A DNA stretch of 64,000 nucleotides from Chloroflexota bacterium (GCA_028875245.1 JAPPEU010000087.1:62001-126000); one strand, 5' to 3'; counted from the first letter of the stretch, positions 50,688 to 60,411 are shown. Notes: generated by a model from the letters alone, not told the origin. Numbers and translations are program-made.

Positions 50688-51196
50688 GATACGTCACCAT
50701 CATCAATGAGCGGCGCTTCGAGATTGAAGTCGACAATGAGGGGCGCGTGCTGATAGATGGCGAAGAGCGCGATGTGGATTTTCTCAATCTTGGCGGTTCG
50801 CTCTTCTCCTTGATTACCAAGAACAAATCCTTCGAAGCGGTTATAGATGATGACGAGGGCAAGATCGCCGTGATGATGCGGGGCCGCCTGTTTGAAGCGC
50901 AGGTGCTTGACGAGCGGGCGATGCTCCTCATGCAGCGGCGCGGGGGTTTGACCGTCGCCTCGGGCGAAGTCAGCGCGCCCATGCCCGGGCTCATTGTGGA
51001 AGTGACCGCGGCCTTGGGCGGCGCAGTCGCCAAGGGGCAGACAGTTATCATCCTCGAATCGATGAAAATGCAGAACGAGTTAAAGTCGCCGATTGACGGG
51101 GTTGTGCGCGCGATACACGCCGAGGCCGGGCAAGCGGTGGACAAGAATGACCTGTTGGTGGAGATAAAGCCGCCGGCCGCCGACGAACAAACCTAG
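50684..51196 (+). CDS. Biotin carboxyl carrier protein
   Basis: This 170-residue protein has an N-terminal beta-rich extension (about 1-90) and a C-terminal biotinyl domain ending SAPMPGLIVEVTAALGGAVAKGQTVIILESMKMQNELKSPIDG. The biotinylated Lys is K128 of E125-S-M-K-M129. It overlaps the biotin carboxylase by 4 bases (ATGA). It shuttles carboxybiotin between the other two operon subunits. Its layout is like the carrier of propionyl-/acyl-CoA carboxylases in Chloroflexota. Confidence 0.9.
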   Translation: MRYVTIINERRFEIEVDNEGRVLIDGEERDVDFLNLGGSLFSLITKNKSFEAVIDDDEGKIAVMMRGRLFEAQVLDERAMLLMQRRGGLTVASGEVSAPMPGLIVEVTAALGGAVAKGQTVIILESMKMQNELKSPIDGVVRAIHAEAGQAVDKNDLLVEIKPPAADEQT

Positions 51197-51333
51197 AAGG
51201 CAATTCGGATCCTTTGCAAAAGGCAAGCTCAAAATCATTCCAAGAGTGATACACTGAATAAAATGCGACGAAATGCGATTTGCCTAATTGCAAGCTCGGC
51301 GGATGGCGTTTGTATTTGGCAGGAGGCGGAACG

Positions 51334-52788
51334 ATGCGTCAGTTTACCCTGTCCCTCATGATTGCGGTCATAGTCTCCGGCGTCGGCGTGCTGCTGGCGC
51401 AGGATGATCTATGTCCGGCGGGCCTGCCCGAACGGCCAGCGCTGTCACGTCATATTGAACAGGAAGATATCCTCAATGGCCGCTTGAGCTTTGAGGAAGT
51501 GCTAGACCATGGTGAAGAGCTTTTCACAGTTTTGTTCAACGTCTGTGACGGGCAAGGACGGCCCGCGACAACGGGCGGGACAGTGGCGCGGGAACCGGAC
51601 GAAATGGCTTTCAGCCGCGTTTCGGCGCCGGATTCGAATTCCTGCTTCAGCTGCCACAATCAGCCGCGCTTGGGCGGCAGCGCTGAGTTTGTCGGCAATG
51701 TCTTCTTGCTGGCACAACATGAGGACCCAATCCTGGAGACAACCTCAATGATGACAAGCAACCATCGCAACCCGCTGGGCATGTTCGGCGCGGGACCAAT
51801 CGAGATGCTTGCCCGCGAGATGACAAGCGATTTGCTGGCCCTGCGTGAAGCCGCCATTGCCAGCGCAAAGGAGAATGGCAGCGCAGTCACCGTAGCTTTG
51901 GTCACAAAAAACGTGAGCTTCGGTGAATTGACTGTCGCTGCGGACGGCTCCCAAGATTCGAGCGGAATAGAAGGGGTCGATCATGATTTGATCATCAAGC
52001 CTTTTCATCAAGCGGGGACGAAAATTTCGCTGCGGCAATTCTCCGCCAATGCCATGAACCAGCATCACGGCATCCAGGCTGAGGAACGCTTTGATCTCAA
52101 TCCGGACATCATGGATCCCGACTTTGACCGGGATGGTGTGCCACGGGAGCTGACCATCGGCGACATCACAGCGATTACGTTGTTTCAAGCGGCGCTCGCC
52201 ACGCCCGGGCGCCTACTGCCGGACGATCCAGAACGGCGGGCGGATGCCGTTCGTGGCGAGCAAGTGTTTGAAGATATCGGCTGCGCTAGCTGCCATATGC
52301 CAGAGCTATACCTGGAATCTCGCATGTTCAGCGATCCGAATCCCTTTAACCCGTCCAATACCATGACTGACATGTCGAAGATGGTCAGTTTTGACATGAC
52401 GACTGATGGCCAGCAGCCGCGGTTGGAGCCTGAAGGCGAGGGGGCAATCGTTCGGGCTTTCACCGATCTCAAACGTCACAGCCTTTGCGACCCAGCAGGC
52501 GAGCCAGGCGCCATCCGCTTCTTTTGTAACGAGGCGCTGCGGGATAGCCGGCCAGACATCGGAGAGCGGCCGGGGAGCGAGTTTTTCATCACGCGGAAAC
52601 TCTGGGATGTCGGCAGTTCAGCCCCCTATGGACACCGAGGCGATCTGACGACGATCTCAGAAGCAATCCTGATGCATGGAGGCGAGGGGCGCGCCCCCCG
52701 TGACGCTTTCACTGAGCTGCCCTTCGCCGATCAGCGCGCGCTGGTGGAGTTTTTGCTCTCGCTGCAAATCCTGCCACAAGAGGACTAA
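51334..52788 (+). CDS. Exported di-haem cytochrome c (DUF1111/di-haem oxidoreductase-like)
   Basis: This 484-residue protein has a signal peptide (MRQFTLSLMIAVIVSGVGVLLA) and two c-type haem sites, C104-FSC-H108 and C317-ASC-H321. The second is followed by a C-terminal domain with RRKLWDVGSSAPYGHRGDL-like sequence (histidine near the end). Two haems suggest a di-haem peroxidase or thiol-oxidoreductase-like enzyme. The upstream AGGAGGCGG is a strong ribosome binding site. It stands alone, 137 bases after the carboxylase operon. Its electron partner is unknown. Confidence 0.8.
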   Translation: MRQFTLSLMIAVIVSGVGVLLAQDDLCPAGLPERPALSRHIEQEDILNGRLSFEEVLDHGEELFTVLFNVCDGQGRPATTGGTVAREPDEMAFSRVSAPDSNSCFSCHNQPRLGGSAEFVGNVFLLAQHEDPILETTSMMTSNHRNPLGMFGAGPIEMLAREMTSDLLALREAAIASAKENGSAVTVALVTKNVSFGELTVAADGSQDSSGIEGVDHDLIIKPFHQAGTKISLRQFSANAMNQHHGIQAEERFDLNPDIMDPDFDRDGVPRELTIGDITAITLFQAALATPGRLLPDDPERRADAVRGEQVFEDIGCASCHMPELYLESRMFSDPNPFNPSNTMTDMSKMVSFDMTTDGQQPRLEPEGEGAIVRAFTDLKRHSLCDPAGEPGAIRFFCNEALRDSRPDIGERPGSEFFITRKLWDVGSSAPYGHRGDLTTISEAILMHGGEGRAPRDAFTELPFADQRALVEFLLSLQILPQED

Positions 52789-52908
52789 GCCGGCCTTATC
52801 TCCTCGTATTCTGGTGACTAGAAGAACGGCCTAAGCTGTTTTCTCCAATCTGAAACAATCCTATAATTGACTTTGCCTGTCTATTCCAGGAAGGCGGACG
52901 AAGAAAAT

Positions 52909-54261
52909 ATGCCAATACCACAGCAACTGCCCCGTTGGTTCAATGCTGTGTGGCTGGCGCTGCTGGCGGCTTACATTGTGGCTGGAGCAGGCATCGTGCC
53001 CTTCCATGGGGATGAATCGACGCTGATCTACATGGGGCGGGATTATCACCATATCTTTGTTGACGGGGACCTTTCGAAGATACTGTACGACGATACCTGG
53101 TCGGATCGCCCAAATGAGCAGAAACTTCGCCTCGAGAACGGCACGATCTCCAAGACGATATATGGCTGGCTGGCTTGGAATCAGGGCTATGGCCTCGACG
53201 ATTTCAACCGGTCATGGCATTGGGGACGCGACTACGCGTTTAATCTCAGGTCCGGTTCTTTGCCTGACAGCGATCTCTTGAATGCCGCGCGGCTGGCATC
53301 GGCGATTCAATTGGCGCTGGCCGCCGCGCTTTTCTTTCAGTTAACGCGGATAACTTTGAGCCGACCGGCCGCCTATGTGGCGAGCGCCCTGTTCGCGCTG
53401 CATCCCAACGTTTTGATCAATGGACGCCGGGCCATGATGGAAGGCAGCCATCTGTTGGGATTGATGCTCGTCTTGCTGGCGGCCGCCTGGCTGCTGCGCG
53501 AGCGCAAGTGGTGGACCATCGCGCTGCTGGGCGTCTGCATGGGCTTGGCCGTATCGGCGAAGCATCCCAACATCATCACCTGCGCTTTGGCCGCCTCGGT
53601 CGTTTTTCAGGCGCTTCTGTGGCAGAAGAAGGGCAAAGACAGTTGGCCATTGCGCTCGAAATGGCAGCGGGCATTTGTCTGCTGTTCGCTCCTGATATTG
53701 GCCGCCCTGGTGTTTCTTCTGCTCAACCCGGCCTGGTGGTCGGCGCCCTTGGAATTGCCCGGCCTTATCATTGAGATGCGGGCCGAGCTGCTGAGATTTC
53801 AAGTGGATTTGTTCGGCGGATATGACTCGTTTGGAGAGCGGATAGCGGGTTTCTTTCGCTACGCATTCGCGGCGGAACATCAGTATTTTGAAGTGGAGAG
53901 CTGGGCGGAATATGATGTCATTTCGGCGCAGATCAAAACCTACGAAAGCGCCGGGCTGGCAGGCATACTGATCGGCGGCGGCGGCCTGGCCGGGCTGCTC
54001 TTCCTTGGGCTGGCGGTCTACGGCGCGATCAGCCTAACGTACAGCCCAGATGTCGCGGCGGATAATCGAAAGCTCTTGCTCGTCTGGGTCCTGGGCACGG
54101 CGCTGGCCACGCTGCTGCTGACGCCATTGCCTTGGGCGCGCTATTACCTGCCGCTGGCGCCGGCCTTGGCGATGCTGACGGCGCAGGCCCTTGTCGACCT
54201 GTCTTCCAAATTACGGACAGTTTTCTACCGCGAAGCTGATGGCGTCACTGTATTGGATTGA
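52909..54261 (+). CDS. GT-C family membrane glycosyltransferase (PMT/ArnT-like)
   Basis: This 450-residue protein has about 10-12 hydrophobic helices. After helix one comes IVPFHGDESTLIYMGRDYHHIF, the extracytoplasmic DE loop seen in lipid-linked-sugar glycosyltransferases, and RRAMMEGSHLLGLML further on. It would transfer a sugar from a polyprenyl-phosphate donor to a protein or polymer outside the membrane. The ATG at 52909 is preferred over TTG at 52867, with a TATAAT at 52862 near it. It ends 23 bases inside the next gene. Confidence 0.7.
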   Translation: MPIPQQLPRWFNAVWLALLAAYIVAGAGIVPFHGDESTLIYMGRDYHHIFVDGDLSKILYDDTWSDRPNEQKLRLENGTISKTIYGWLAWNQGYGLDDFNRSWHWGRDYAFNLRSGSLPDSDLLNAARLASAIQLALAAALFFQLTRITLSRPAAYVASALFALHPNVLINGRRAMMEGSHLLGLMLVLLAAAWLLRERKWWTIALLGVCMGLAVSAKHPNIITCALAASVVFQALLWQKKGKDSWPLRSKWQRAFVCCSLLILAALVFLLLNPAWWSAPLELPGLIIEMRAELLRFQVDLFGGYDSFGERIAGFFRYAFAAEHQYFEVESWAEYDVISAQIKTYESAGLAGILIGGGGLAGLLFLGLAVYGAISLTYSPDVAADNRKLLLVWVLGTALATLLLTPLPWARYYLPLAPALAMLTAQALVDLSSKLRTVFYREADGVTVLD

Positions 54262-56884
54262 AGCGTCCCTGGCGGGCATGCTTCCAACCTTGTGGATGCA
54301 CCTCGGCGTCGGCTTGCCCTGGGCATTTGCGCTGCTGTCCACAAAGCATTGGCGTTCGAAAGCCTTCATCGGCGCGCTGGCGCTGGCGCTGGGTCCCGCA
54401 TGGATGACGACCTGGATGCTGGTCCTGGGCTTTGTCGGCGCGCAACTGAATACCCCACTGCTGACGCCGGAATGGATTCTTCCCGGCAGCCTCGCCATCG
54501 CGGTCGCCGGCGCCGCGCTGGCCTGGCGCAAACGGCAACGCAACGCGGTCCGATCCCTATCGGCGCCGGCGGGGCGGAATGCCGACAACATAGCGACTTT
54601 GCGAAGCAATCAGACGATCTCTGTGCTTTCTGTGGCAAAAAAAATATATGTAACATTCGCAAAATGGAATGCGCCCGCGCAGCGCAGCGCCGCCTCGGCG
54701 CCATCCCTCGCTTTTGACGAAAAACTAATCATTGGGCTGATCGCGGCTGCCGTCGTCCTGCGCTGGATTCACACTGCGTTCTGGCCCTTCACCGCCTATG
54801 ATGCGCTTTGGATCTTCGGCTACCAGGGCCGGCTGTATTTTCTCGAGGGACTCATTCCGAACGCGATTGATTATTACCCGCCCTTTTTGTCGCTGCAATT
54901 CGCCTATGTGCAGACGCTGGTCGGCGACATAAATGATCACGCGGCGCGCATGGTCATACCGATGCTGCATATCGGCAGCATTCTGGCCGCCTATCTGCTT
55001 GGCAAGAGACTGGCGAACCGCCGGGTTGGCATATTCGCCGCGGCGCTCTGGGGCCTGCATCCCTACGTAGGGCAATGGGCGCCAATTGGCGATCTTGAGA
55101 TCCCTCTGACCTTTAGTTTCACGCTGGCGGCCGTATTCTTTCTGCGCGCCTGGACCTGCGAGGGCGACCCATCGGAACGACGCCATGAGGCGCTCCTGGC
55201 CGGTGTCATGTTGGGCCTCGCAATGTTCACCAAGCCGACCGCAGGCGCCTTCATTTGGGGCATCTTATTTCTGCTCGCCGTCGACTTGATCCACAAGCGA
55301 TTTGATTTTCGGCGCTGGCGGCCTCGGCTGGCTACGGCCTGCTGGACCGTCGTCGCTTGCCTGCCACTGGGAGCGCCTTGGTATCTGCGCAATGTAGCGC
55401 TTGGTCACGAGGCGATCACCTGGCCCAAGGCAATCTGGCTGACGCGGGCTCTGCGCAGCGGCGATTATTTGGCGCCTCTGCTCCTGGCGCTCGTCCTTGC
55501 TGTCATTGTGCTGATGATGCGCTTTCAATTGAAAGGGCGGGCGCTCTTGATTTGCGCGATCGGCATCGCGCTGCTGCTGGCGGGCGCGCAGGCTTCCAGC
55601 TCCCGGCTATCCCCGCAGCGCGTCGATCCGCCGGCAAGTTACATCACTGCCGAGGATTCGGCGCTGATCATCGCCGGGCTGATACTGATTGGTATTAGCC
55701 TGCGCGGGCGAAATAGAATGCCTCTGAATCCACAGGAGGCGCGGCTGCTGCGCGCGGGCGGTTGGGCGCTGCTGTTTGCGCTGCCATACTTCGTCACCTT
55801 CTTTTTTTCCTACAGCTATCACTACCGACTCGGATTCGCCGCGCTGCCTTTGCTCTGCCTGCCCTCGGCGATCGCTCTGTCGCTAATCCTGGCGCCAGCC
55901 AGAATGGGGCGCTGGAGCGGCGCTCTGCGGCGCGCAACCTATCTGGCGCTCTTCTGCTTGAGCCTGCCGGGCGTCGCCGCCTCCGCGCTCGACATGCGCT
56001 GGTCCTCCCTGCCGCTCCTGGACGAGACTCTGGACAGCGACATCCGAAAATACCAGGCCTTCAATCCGTCGCTGCTCGAGATGGTCTTCGGCTTGAATGA
56101 CTACGCGCGCGACACCGGGAGGGAAGCCATTGTGCTGGCGCCGGGCGAGGAGCGCCTGCCATTCTTCTTCCCGCAGCTGCGCATGATCGACGAGCCCGTA
56201 ACGCGCCTGGAGGACTACGAAAATCTCGGCGCGACGCATTTCATCTACGGGGCGAAGGCGCGCGAAGCTTATGCGGAAGCCGGGCTGGATCCGCGGCGGA
56301 CTCAGCTGGTCGCGGCGCTGGGCCGGGTTGATCTTTTCCAGCCGGTGCGAGAGCATTTTGACGGGACCTTCAGTTATGAGTTATACGAATCCCGCGACAT
56401 CGGGGGGCGGCGCGAGTTGCCGGGGCGCTACCTGGCAGACCGGCAAAGTCCGGCCGCCATCACTTATGATGGCCAGCTGCGTCTTCACACGCTCGGCGCG
56501 TTTCCGTCAACGATTTTTGTCGGCACGCCGATCACGCTGGAGCTGACCTGGCGCGCCCTGGAACCGCTGGGTCGGCGCCTGGAGTTCGTCATCCGCTTTC
56601 AGAACGCGGATACAAAGCAGACCGCGCAGACATGGCAACTGCGCGCGGCCCCGCATCGTCATGGCAACTATGCGACAACCTTTTGGGAGACCGACGAATA
56701 CGTCAAAGACCGGCGTATTCTGCGCCTGGACGATGAAGCGCCTCTGAAACGAGAGGGCCAGCCCTATATATTTTCAGTCGGCGTCTGGGATCCGCAAGCC
56801 GAGCGCTTCCTGGATTTGGCGATTGACGGGCTGAGCGCGGGCCAATTCTACCAACTGCCGGGCATATACAAACTGCGGACTTGA
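54239..56884 (+). CDS. Large GT-C family membrane protein with an in-frame AT-rich insert
   Basis: This ~881-residue protein has an N-terminal three-helix part (1-105), then a hydrophilic linker (about 105-165) and a main GT-C domain of about ten helices. The domain has YDALWIFGYQGRLYFLEGLIPNAIDYYPPF and MFTKPTAGAFIW. The C-terminal ~230 residues are soluble, with beta-rich VGTPITLELTWRALEPLGRRLEFVIRFQN. The linker contains SNQTISVLSVAKKIYVTF, encoded by an AT-rich stretch that resembles a repeat at 34793-34820. It overlaps the previous GT-C gene and probably acts with it. Alternative start at 54191 adds 16 residues. Confidence 0.7.
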   Translation: MASLYWIEASLAGMLPTLWMHLGVGLPWAFALLSTKHWRSKAFIGALALALGPAWMTTWMLVLGFVGAQLNTPLLTPEWILPGSLAIAVAGAALAWRKRQRNAVRSLSAPAGRNADNIATLRSNQTISVLSVAKKIYVTFAKWNAPAQRSAASAPSLAFDEKLIIGLIAAAVVLRWIHTAFWPFTAYDALWIFGYQGRLYFLEGLIPNAIDYYPPFLSLQFAYVQTLVGDINDHAARMVIPMLHIGSILAAYLLGKRLANRRVGIFAAALWGLHPYVGQWAPIGDLEIPLTFSFTLAAVFFLRAWTCEGDPSERRHEALLAGVMLGLAMFTKPTAGAFIWGILFLLAVDLIHKRFDFRRWRPRLATACWTVVACLPLGAPWYLRNVALGHEAITWPKAIWLTRALRSGDYLAPLLLALVLAVIVLMMRFQLKGRALLICAIGIALLLAGAQASSSRLSPQRVDPPASYITAEDSALIIAGLILIGISLRGRNRMPLNPQEARLLRAGGWALLFALPYFVTFFFSYSYHYRLGFAALPLLCLPSAIALSLILAPARMGRWSGALRRATYLALFCLSLPGVAASALDMRWSSLPLLDETLDSDIRKYQAFNPSLLEMVFGLNDYARDTGREAIVLAPGEERLPFFFPQLRMIDEPVTRLEDYENLGATHFIYGAKAREAYAEAGLDPRRTQLVAALGRVDLFQPVREHFDGTFSYELYESRDIGGRRELPGRYLADRQSPAAITYDGQLRLHTLGAFPSTIFVGTPITLELTWRALEPLGRRLEFVIRFQNADTKQTAQTWQLRAAPHRHGNYATTFWETDEYVKDRRILRLDDEAPLKREGQPYIFSVGVWDPQAERFLDLAIDGLSAGQFYQLPGIYKLRT

Positions 56885-56885
56885 C

Positions 56886-57830
56886 TTAACGCAGGACCAG
56901 CAGCGAATCGGAGAACTGTCGCTGCGTCCTGCGGTTGTTGAAGCGCAGCCAGGCGTCGTTAAACTGCTCTCGCAAGCCGGCCAGTTCTTCATTGCGCGCC
57001 GCCATGTATGCGTCCACCACAGCGGTCTGCTCGGGCGTCAAGCCTTCAAGGCGGCTTACATAAGCGCTGAATACAGCAATGTCATTGATGCGCCCGAGAA
57101 TGTCCTGCATTCTCTTGGCTTGCTGCAAGAAGCGGGCGGCCGAGCTGCCCAGTATCGGCTGGAAGAACTCCAGGGCGTAGCGCAACTGCTTGTACTCAAC
57201 GCGGAGGGCATGCAGGATTTCATCTTCCGCGGCCGGCAGTACGCTGTCATAACTTCGTACCCGCGCCAAGCGCTCGTGCAGCAGCAGCGGCAGCACATGA
57301 CGCACTTGATGCGGCGTCTCCGCCCGTTTTACCCGGCGCGCGCCTTGACCGGATCCTTTGGCGAGCCGTTGAAATTGACGCAGGAAGCGCGCATAACGTT
57401 TCGAATCAAAGAGCTGATGGAGGGCGGCGCGGCACTCCTTGCGGCGCTCATCGAGGACGGAGACCACCTGCGCCATGTGGGGTTGAGACGCCGGCGGCAA
57501 AGAGGCCTGGAACTCCTGCAAGTCCAGAATAAGGACATCGAGATCGCGGATGGCGCCCAATGCGCGCGCGATATCCCGCAAGCCGCGCTCATATTTGGCG
57601 ACCGTTTTGCGTCGATAATGAGAACCAATCAGATTGAAAAGGCTGCGCATACGGCGGATGGCGACCCGCATCTGATGGACGGATTCAATATCCTCGCCGG
57701 TCCGGCTGCCGGCTTCGTGGCTCTTCATGCGCCGGATCTGCTGGGCGAAGAGTTTGCGCCCCGCCTCCGCCATGGGGTCGGTCGGGAGGATCGCATTCTT
57801 CTTTTTGCGTTTCTTGCCGTCGGCTGCCAT
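56886..57830 (-). CDS. CHAD-domain protein
   Basis: This 314-residue, highly charged, helical protein has the CHAD pattern IESVHQMRVAIRRMRSLFNLI, KYERGLRDIARALGAIRDLDVLI and a second half with LRVEYKQLRYALEFF. CHAD domains bind inorganic polyphosphate through rows of His and Arg. A possible Pho-type operator is in its promoter region (57910-57926). It is convergent with the GT-C gene with only one base between the stops. No CYTH domain is fused, unlike many CHAD proteins. Confidence 0.85.
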   Translation of the reverse strand: MAADGKKRKKKNAILPTDPMAEAGRKLFAQQIRRMKSHEAGSRTGEDIESVHQMRVAIRRMRSLFNLIGSHYRRKTVAKYERGLRDIARALGAIRDLDVLILDLQEFQASLPPASQPHMAQVVSVLDERRKECRAALHQLFDSKRYARFLRQFQRLAKGSGQGARRVKRAETPHQVRHVLPLLLHERLARVRSYDSVLPAAEDEILHALRVEYKQLRYALEFFQPILGSSAARFLQQAKRMQDILGRINDIAVFSAYVSRLEGLTPEQTAVVDAYMAARNEELAGLREQFNDAWLRFNNRRTQRQFSDSLLVLR

Positions 57831-57909
57831 ATCAGCGTCTCTTGTTGAGTTGATAGATTTCAGAGAGTGCGTCGCGCGTCTCGGCCCCCAAAGAGCGGTT
57901 GGAATTAAT

Positions 57910-57926
57910 CTTTAAGATTATGTTAA
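57910..57926 (-). promoter_or_regulatory. PhoP/PhoB-box-like direct repeat upstream of the CHAD gene
   Basis: On the minus strand TTAACA-N5-TTAAAG occurs (57926 to 57910), the 11-base period typical of Pho boxes. The same stretch contains a perfect palindrome TAATCTT-T-AAGATTA (57906-57920), so an ordinary dimeric repressor site is an alternative. Confidence 0.35.
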
Positions 57927-58050
57927 TAAATCGCTCCTTGCTCGTCAAGTTTCTTAACATTCCGCGCGGGCAAGACGTCTATGAATATAGGCGGCAAGCG
58001 CTGCGTCAAGCGGTGATATACTTTGCCGGGAGGGCGAGGGGAACGGGCAA

Positions 58051-58851
58051 ATGACAGAAACGCGGCAAGTCGTCTTCATCACGGGCGCGTCGAGCGGGAT
58101 CGGGCGGGCGGCGGCGATCGCTTTTGCCCGCGCCGGTCATCATGTCTGCGGGCTGGCGCGGCGCGGCGACCGCCTCGAAAGCCTGCGCGATGAGATCGAC
58201 GCCTTGCCCTCTCCACACGGCGACTTCCTCGCGGCCGTCGGCGATGTGCGAGATCCGGCGCAAATTGAAGCGGCGGCGCTGCGGACGCTGGAGCGCTTCG
58301 GGCGGCTGGATGTTCTGCTCGCCAACGCCGGCGTCGGGCATCATGGCGCGGTCGTCGATGGCGAATGGGACGATATTGAGACCGTGCTGCGCAGCAATAT
58401 CGATGGCGTTCTGCATTGTGTTCGCGCCGCTGCGCCGGCCATGCGGAAACAGGGCGGCGGTCATATCCTGCTCGTCTCGTCAATCGTGGCCGGCATCCAT
58501 ACGCCCTACACCGCGGCCTACGCCGCCAGCAAGGCTTTCGTCTCCAGCCTAGCCGGTTCGCTGCGGCTGGAACTGGAAGACGACAACATCGCGGTGACCG
58601 ATGTTCTGGCCGGGCGCACGCAAACGGAGTTCAATCAGAATCGACTGGGCTTGAGCCAGGAGGTTCGCGGCGGGCTGCCGACAATAACGGCCGACGACGT
58701 CGCGCTGGCCCTCGTCAAGGCGGCGGAGCGGCGCCCGCGGCGGCTGATCCTGCGCCTCTTCGACCGCTTCATCCTGGCGGGCGGCGTCATCGCGCCGGGG
58801 ATGATGGCGCGGATGGCGAAGCGGCAATACAAACCGACTGAAGACGAATAA
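58051..58851 (+). CDS. Short-chain dehydrogenase/reductase (SDR)
   Basis: This 266-residue oxidoreductase has TGASSGIG at residues 11-18 (cofactor loop), NAG at 92-94, the catalytic Ser near 143-144 and Y157-AAS-K161. It is a classical SDR. An R-R-G-D stretch after the second strand hints at NADP preference. The substrate is unknown. The next gene, ybaK, follows after 16 bases, so they may be co-transcribed. Confidence 0.85.
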   Translation: MTETRQVVFITGASSGIGRAAAIAFARAGHHVCGLARRGDRLESLRDEIDALPSPHGDFLAAVGDVRDPAQIEAAALRTLERFGRLDVLLANAGVGHHGAVVDGEWDDIETVLRSNIDGVLHCVRAAAPAMRKQGGGHILLVSSIVAGIHTPYTAAYAASKAFVSSLAGSLRLELEDDNIAVTDVLAGRTQTEFNQNRLGLSQEVRGGLPTITADDVALALVKAAERRPRRLILRLFDRFILAGGVIAPGMMARMAKRQYKPTEDE

Positions 58852-58867
58852 CGCGGGGACGGGCACC

Positions 58868-59359
58868 GTGGCCAAAGTTAAGCGGCTCAATTCGATGCGG
58901 CTTCTTGACGCCAATTCGATCGCCTACGAAGTCTATCATTACGACGCGGCGATTCGCGATGCGCGGCAAGTGGCGGCGGCGGTCGGCTTCAGCGTTGACG
59001 AGGTCTTCAAGACATTGGTGGTGGGCGCGCCGGGGGCGAGAAAGCCGGTCCTGGTCATGCTGCCGTCGAATACTACGCTGGACCTCAAGCGGCTGGCGAA
59101 AGCGATGGGGCGCAAGAAGGCGGCGCTGGCGTCGCATGCCGATGCCGAAAAGTTGACCGGTTTGCAGGTGGGCGGCATCAGCGCGCTGGCGTTGATGGGG
59201 AAGAACTGGGATGTCTATCTTGATCGCCGGGCGGAGGCTTTCGAGCATATCGTCATCAGCGCCGGCCAGCGGGGCCTGCAGCTGCGGGTCGAAACGGCGG
59301 CTCTGATGCGGCTGCTCGGCTGCCGGCGGGTCGATGTGGCGGCGCCCGCCTTATCGTGA
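58868..59359 (+). CDS. ybaK: YbaK/Cys-tRNA(Pro) deacylase family protein
   Basis: This 163-residue protein starts at GTG. It has VDEVFKTLVVGAPGARKPVLVMLPSN (conserved Lys), KRLAKAMGRKKAALASHADAEKLTG, and VGGISALALM. YbaK hydrolyses mis-made Cys-tRNA(Pro) in trans during protein synthesis. The 3' end overlaps the convergent pfkA stop by 9 bases. Length is normal for the family. It could also be a related PrdX/ProX-type editing domain, though VGGISALA fits YbaK. Confidence 0.85.
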   Translation: MAKVKRLNSMRLLDANSIAYEVYHYDAAIRDARQVAAAVGFSVDEVFKTLVVGAPGARKPVLVMLPSNTTLDLKRLAKAMGRKKAALASHADAEKLTGLQVGGISALALMGKNWDVYLDRRAEAFEHIVISAGQRGLQLRVETAALMRLLGCRRVDVAAPALS

Positions 59360-60316
59360 GAGCACTCGGGCGAGGTCGAAGTATTCGGGGGTGATCTGCC
59401 GCGTGCGCGCCGTCGCCTCGGCCAGGGGTATCGGCGTCTGTTCGCGGCCGACGCGCGCCACCATCATGCCGGTCTCGCCGCCGAGCAAAAGCTCGACCGC
59501 ATAGACCCCCATCCGCGTCGCCAGGAGCCGATCGAAGGCGGTCGGGCTGCCGCCGCGCTGCGTGTGACCCAGGATGGTCAGGCGAATCTCGAATCCGATA
59601 TGCTTCTGTTCCAGGTAGCGCGCCAACTGCGGGCCCTGATAGGGGGCGCCTTCCGCCAGCACGGCGATGGCATGCGTCTTGCCGCGGATATAGGCATCTT
59701 CAAGCGAGACGGCGATTTCGTCCATGGTGACGCCATTTTCGGGCGTGACAACAATTTCGGCGCCGCCGAGGATGCCGGCCATCACCGCCAGGTAGCCGCA
59801 GTCGCGGCCCATCACTTCCACGACAAAGGCGCGATTATGCGATGTCGCGGTATCACGCAAGCGATCGACGGCGTCCAGGATCGTGTTCAGCGCGGTGTCG
59901 ACGCCGATGCTGGTATCGGTGCCCCAAATGTCGTTGTCGATGCTGGCCGGGATGCCAATGACGGGCACGCCCAGGCTGTGAAGGGCGAGCGCGCCGCGCA
60001 GGCTGCCGTCGCCGCCGATGACGATGACGCCTTCGATGCCATTTTCGTTGAGCCGGCGCTGGCCCTTCTTTTGGCCCTGCAGCGTCTTGAATTCTTCGTT
60101 GCGGGCCGTCTGGAGGACAGTCCCGCCGCGCTGCAGGATGCCGCTCACCTCGCGGCTGCTCAACAGGGCCAGGTCGCCCGCCAGCAAACCCAGATAGGCC
60201 TGGCGGACACCATAGACTTCTACGCCTTGATCCAGCCCGGCGCGCACCACCGCGCGAACGGCCGCGTTCATACCAGGCGCGTCGCCACCGCTTGTTATGA
60301 CGGCGATACGTTTCAT
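59351..60316 (-). CDS. pfkA: ATP-dependent 6-phosphofructokinase
   Basis: This 321-residue glycolytic enzyme has TSGGDAPGMNAAVRAVVR (ATP loop), VIGGDGSLRGALAL, PASIDNDIWGTDTSIGVDTAL (catalytic Asp) and FVVEVMGRDCGYLAVMAG. Gly in the GGDGS motif (not GGDD) points to ATP over pyrophosphate as donor. A -10/-35 pair on the minus strand (60383-60411) fits. It is the only glycolysis gene in view. dnaE lies upstream on the same strand, 146 bases away. Confidence 0.92.
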   Translation of the reverse strand: MKRIAVITSGGDAPGMNAAVRAVVRAGLDQGVEVYGVRQAYLGLLAGDLALLSSREVSGILQRGGTVLQTARNEEFKTLQGQKKGQRRLNENGIEGVIVIGGDGSLRGALALHSLGVPVIGIPASIDNDIWGTDTSIGVDTALNTILDAVDRLRDTATSHNRAFVVEVMGRDCGYLAVMAGILGGAEIVVTPENGVTMDEIAVSLEDAYIRGKTHAIAVLAEGAPYQGPQLARYLEQKHIGFEIRLTILGHTQRGGSPTAFDRLLATRMGVYAVELLLGGETGMMVARVGREQTPIPLAEATARTRQITPEYFDLARVLSR

Positions 60317-60382
60317 TTCGGTCGTCCCTATTCAGCTGGCCCGGCGGAGAGTCGTCAATTGGCGCGCTCCGCAAGCCTGTGT

Positions 60383-60411
60383 ATTCTAAACAGTTTCGTC
60401 TTCGTCTTCAA
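60383..60411 (-). promoter_or_regulatory. Candidate promoter of pfkA
   Basis: On the minus strand TTGAAG (60411-60406) and TAGAAT (60388-60383) are spaced by 17 bases. Transcription would start about 60 bases before the pfkA ATG at 60316. Confidence 0.45.
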
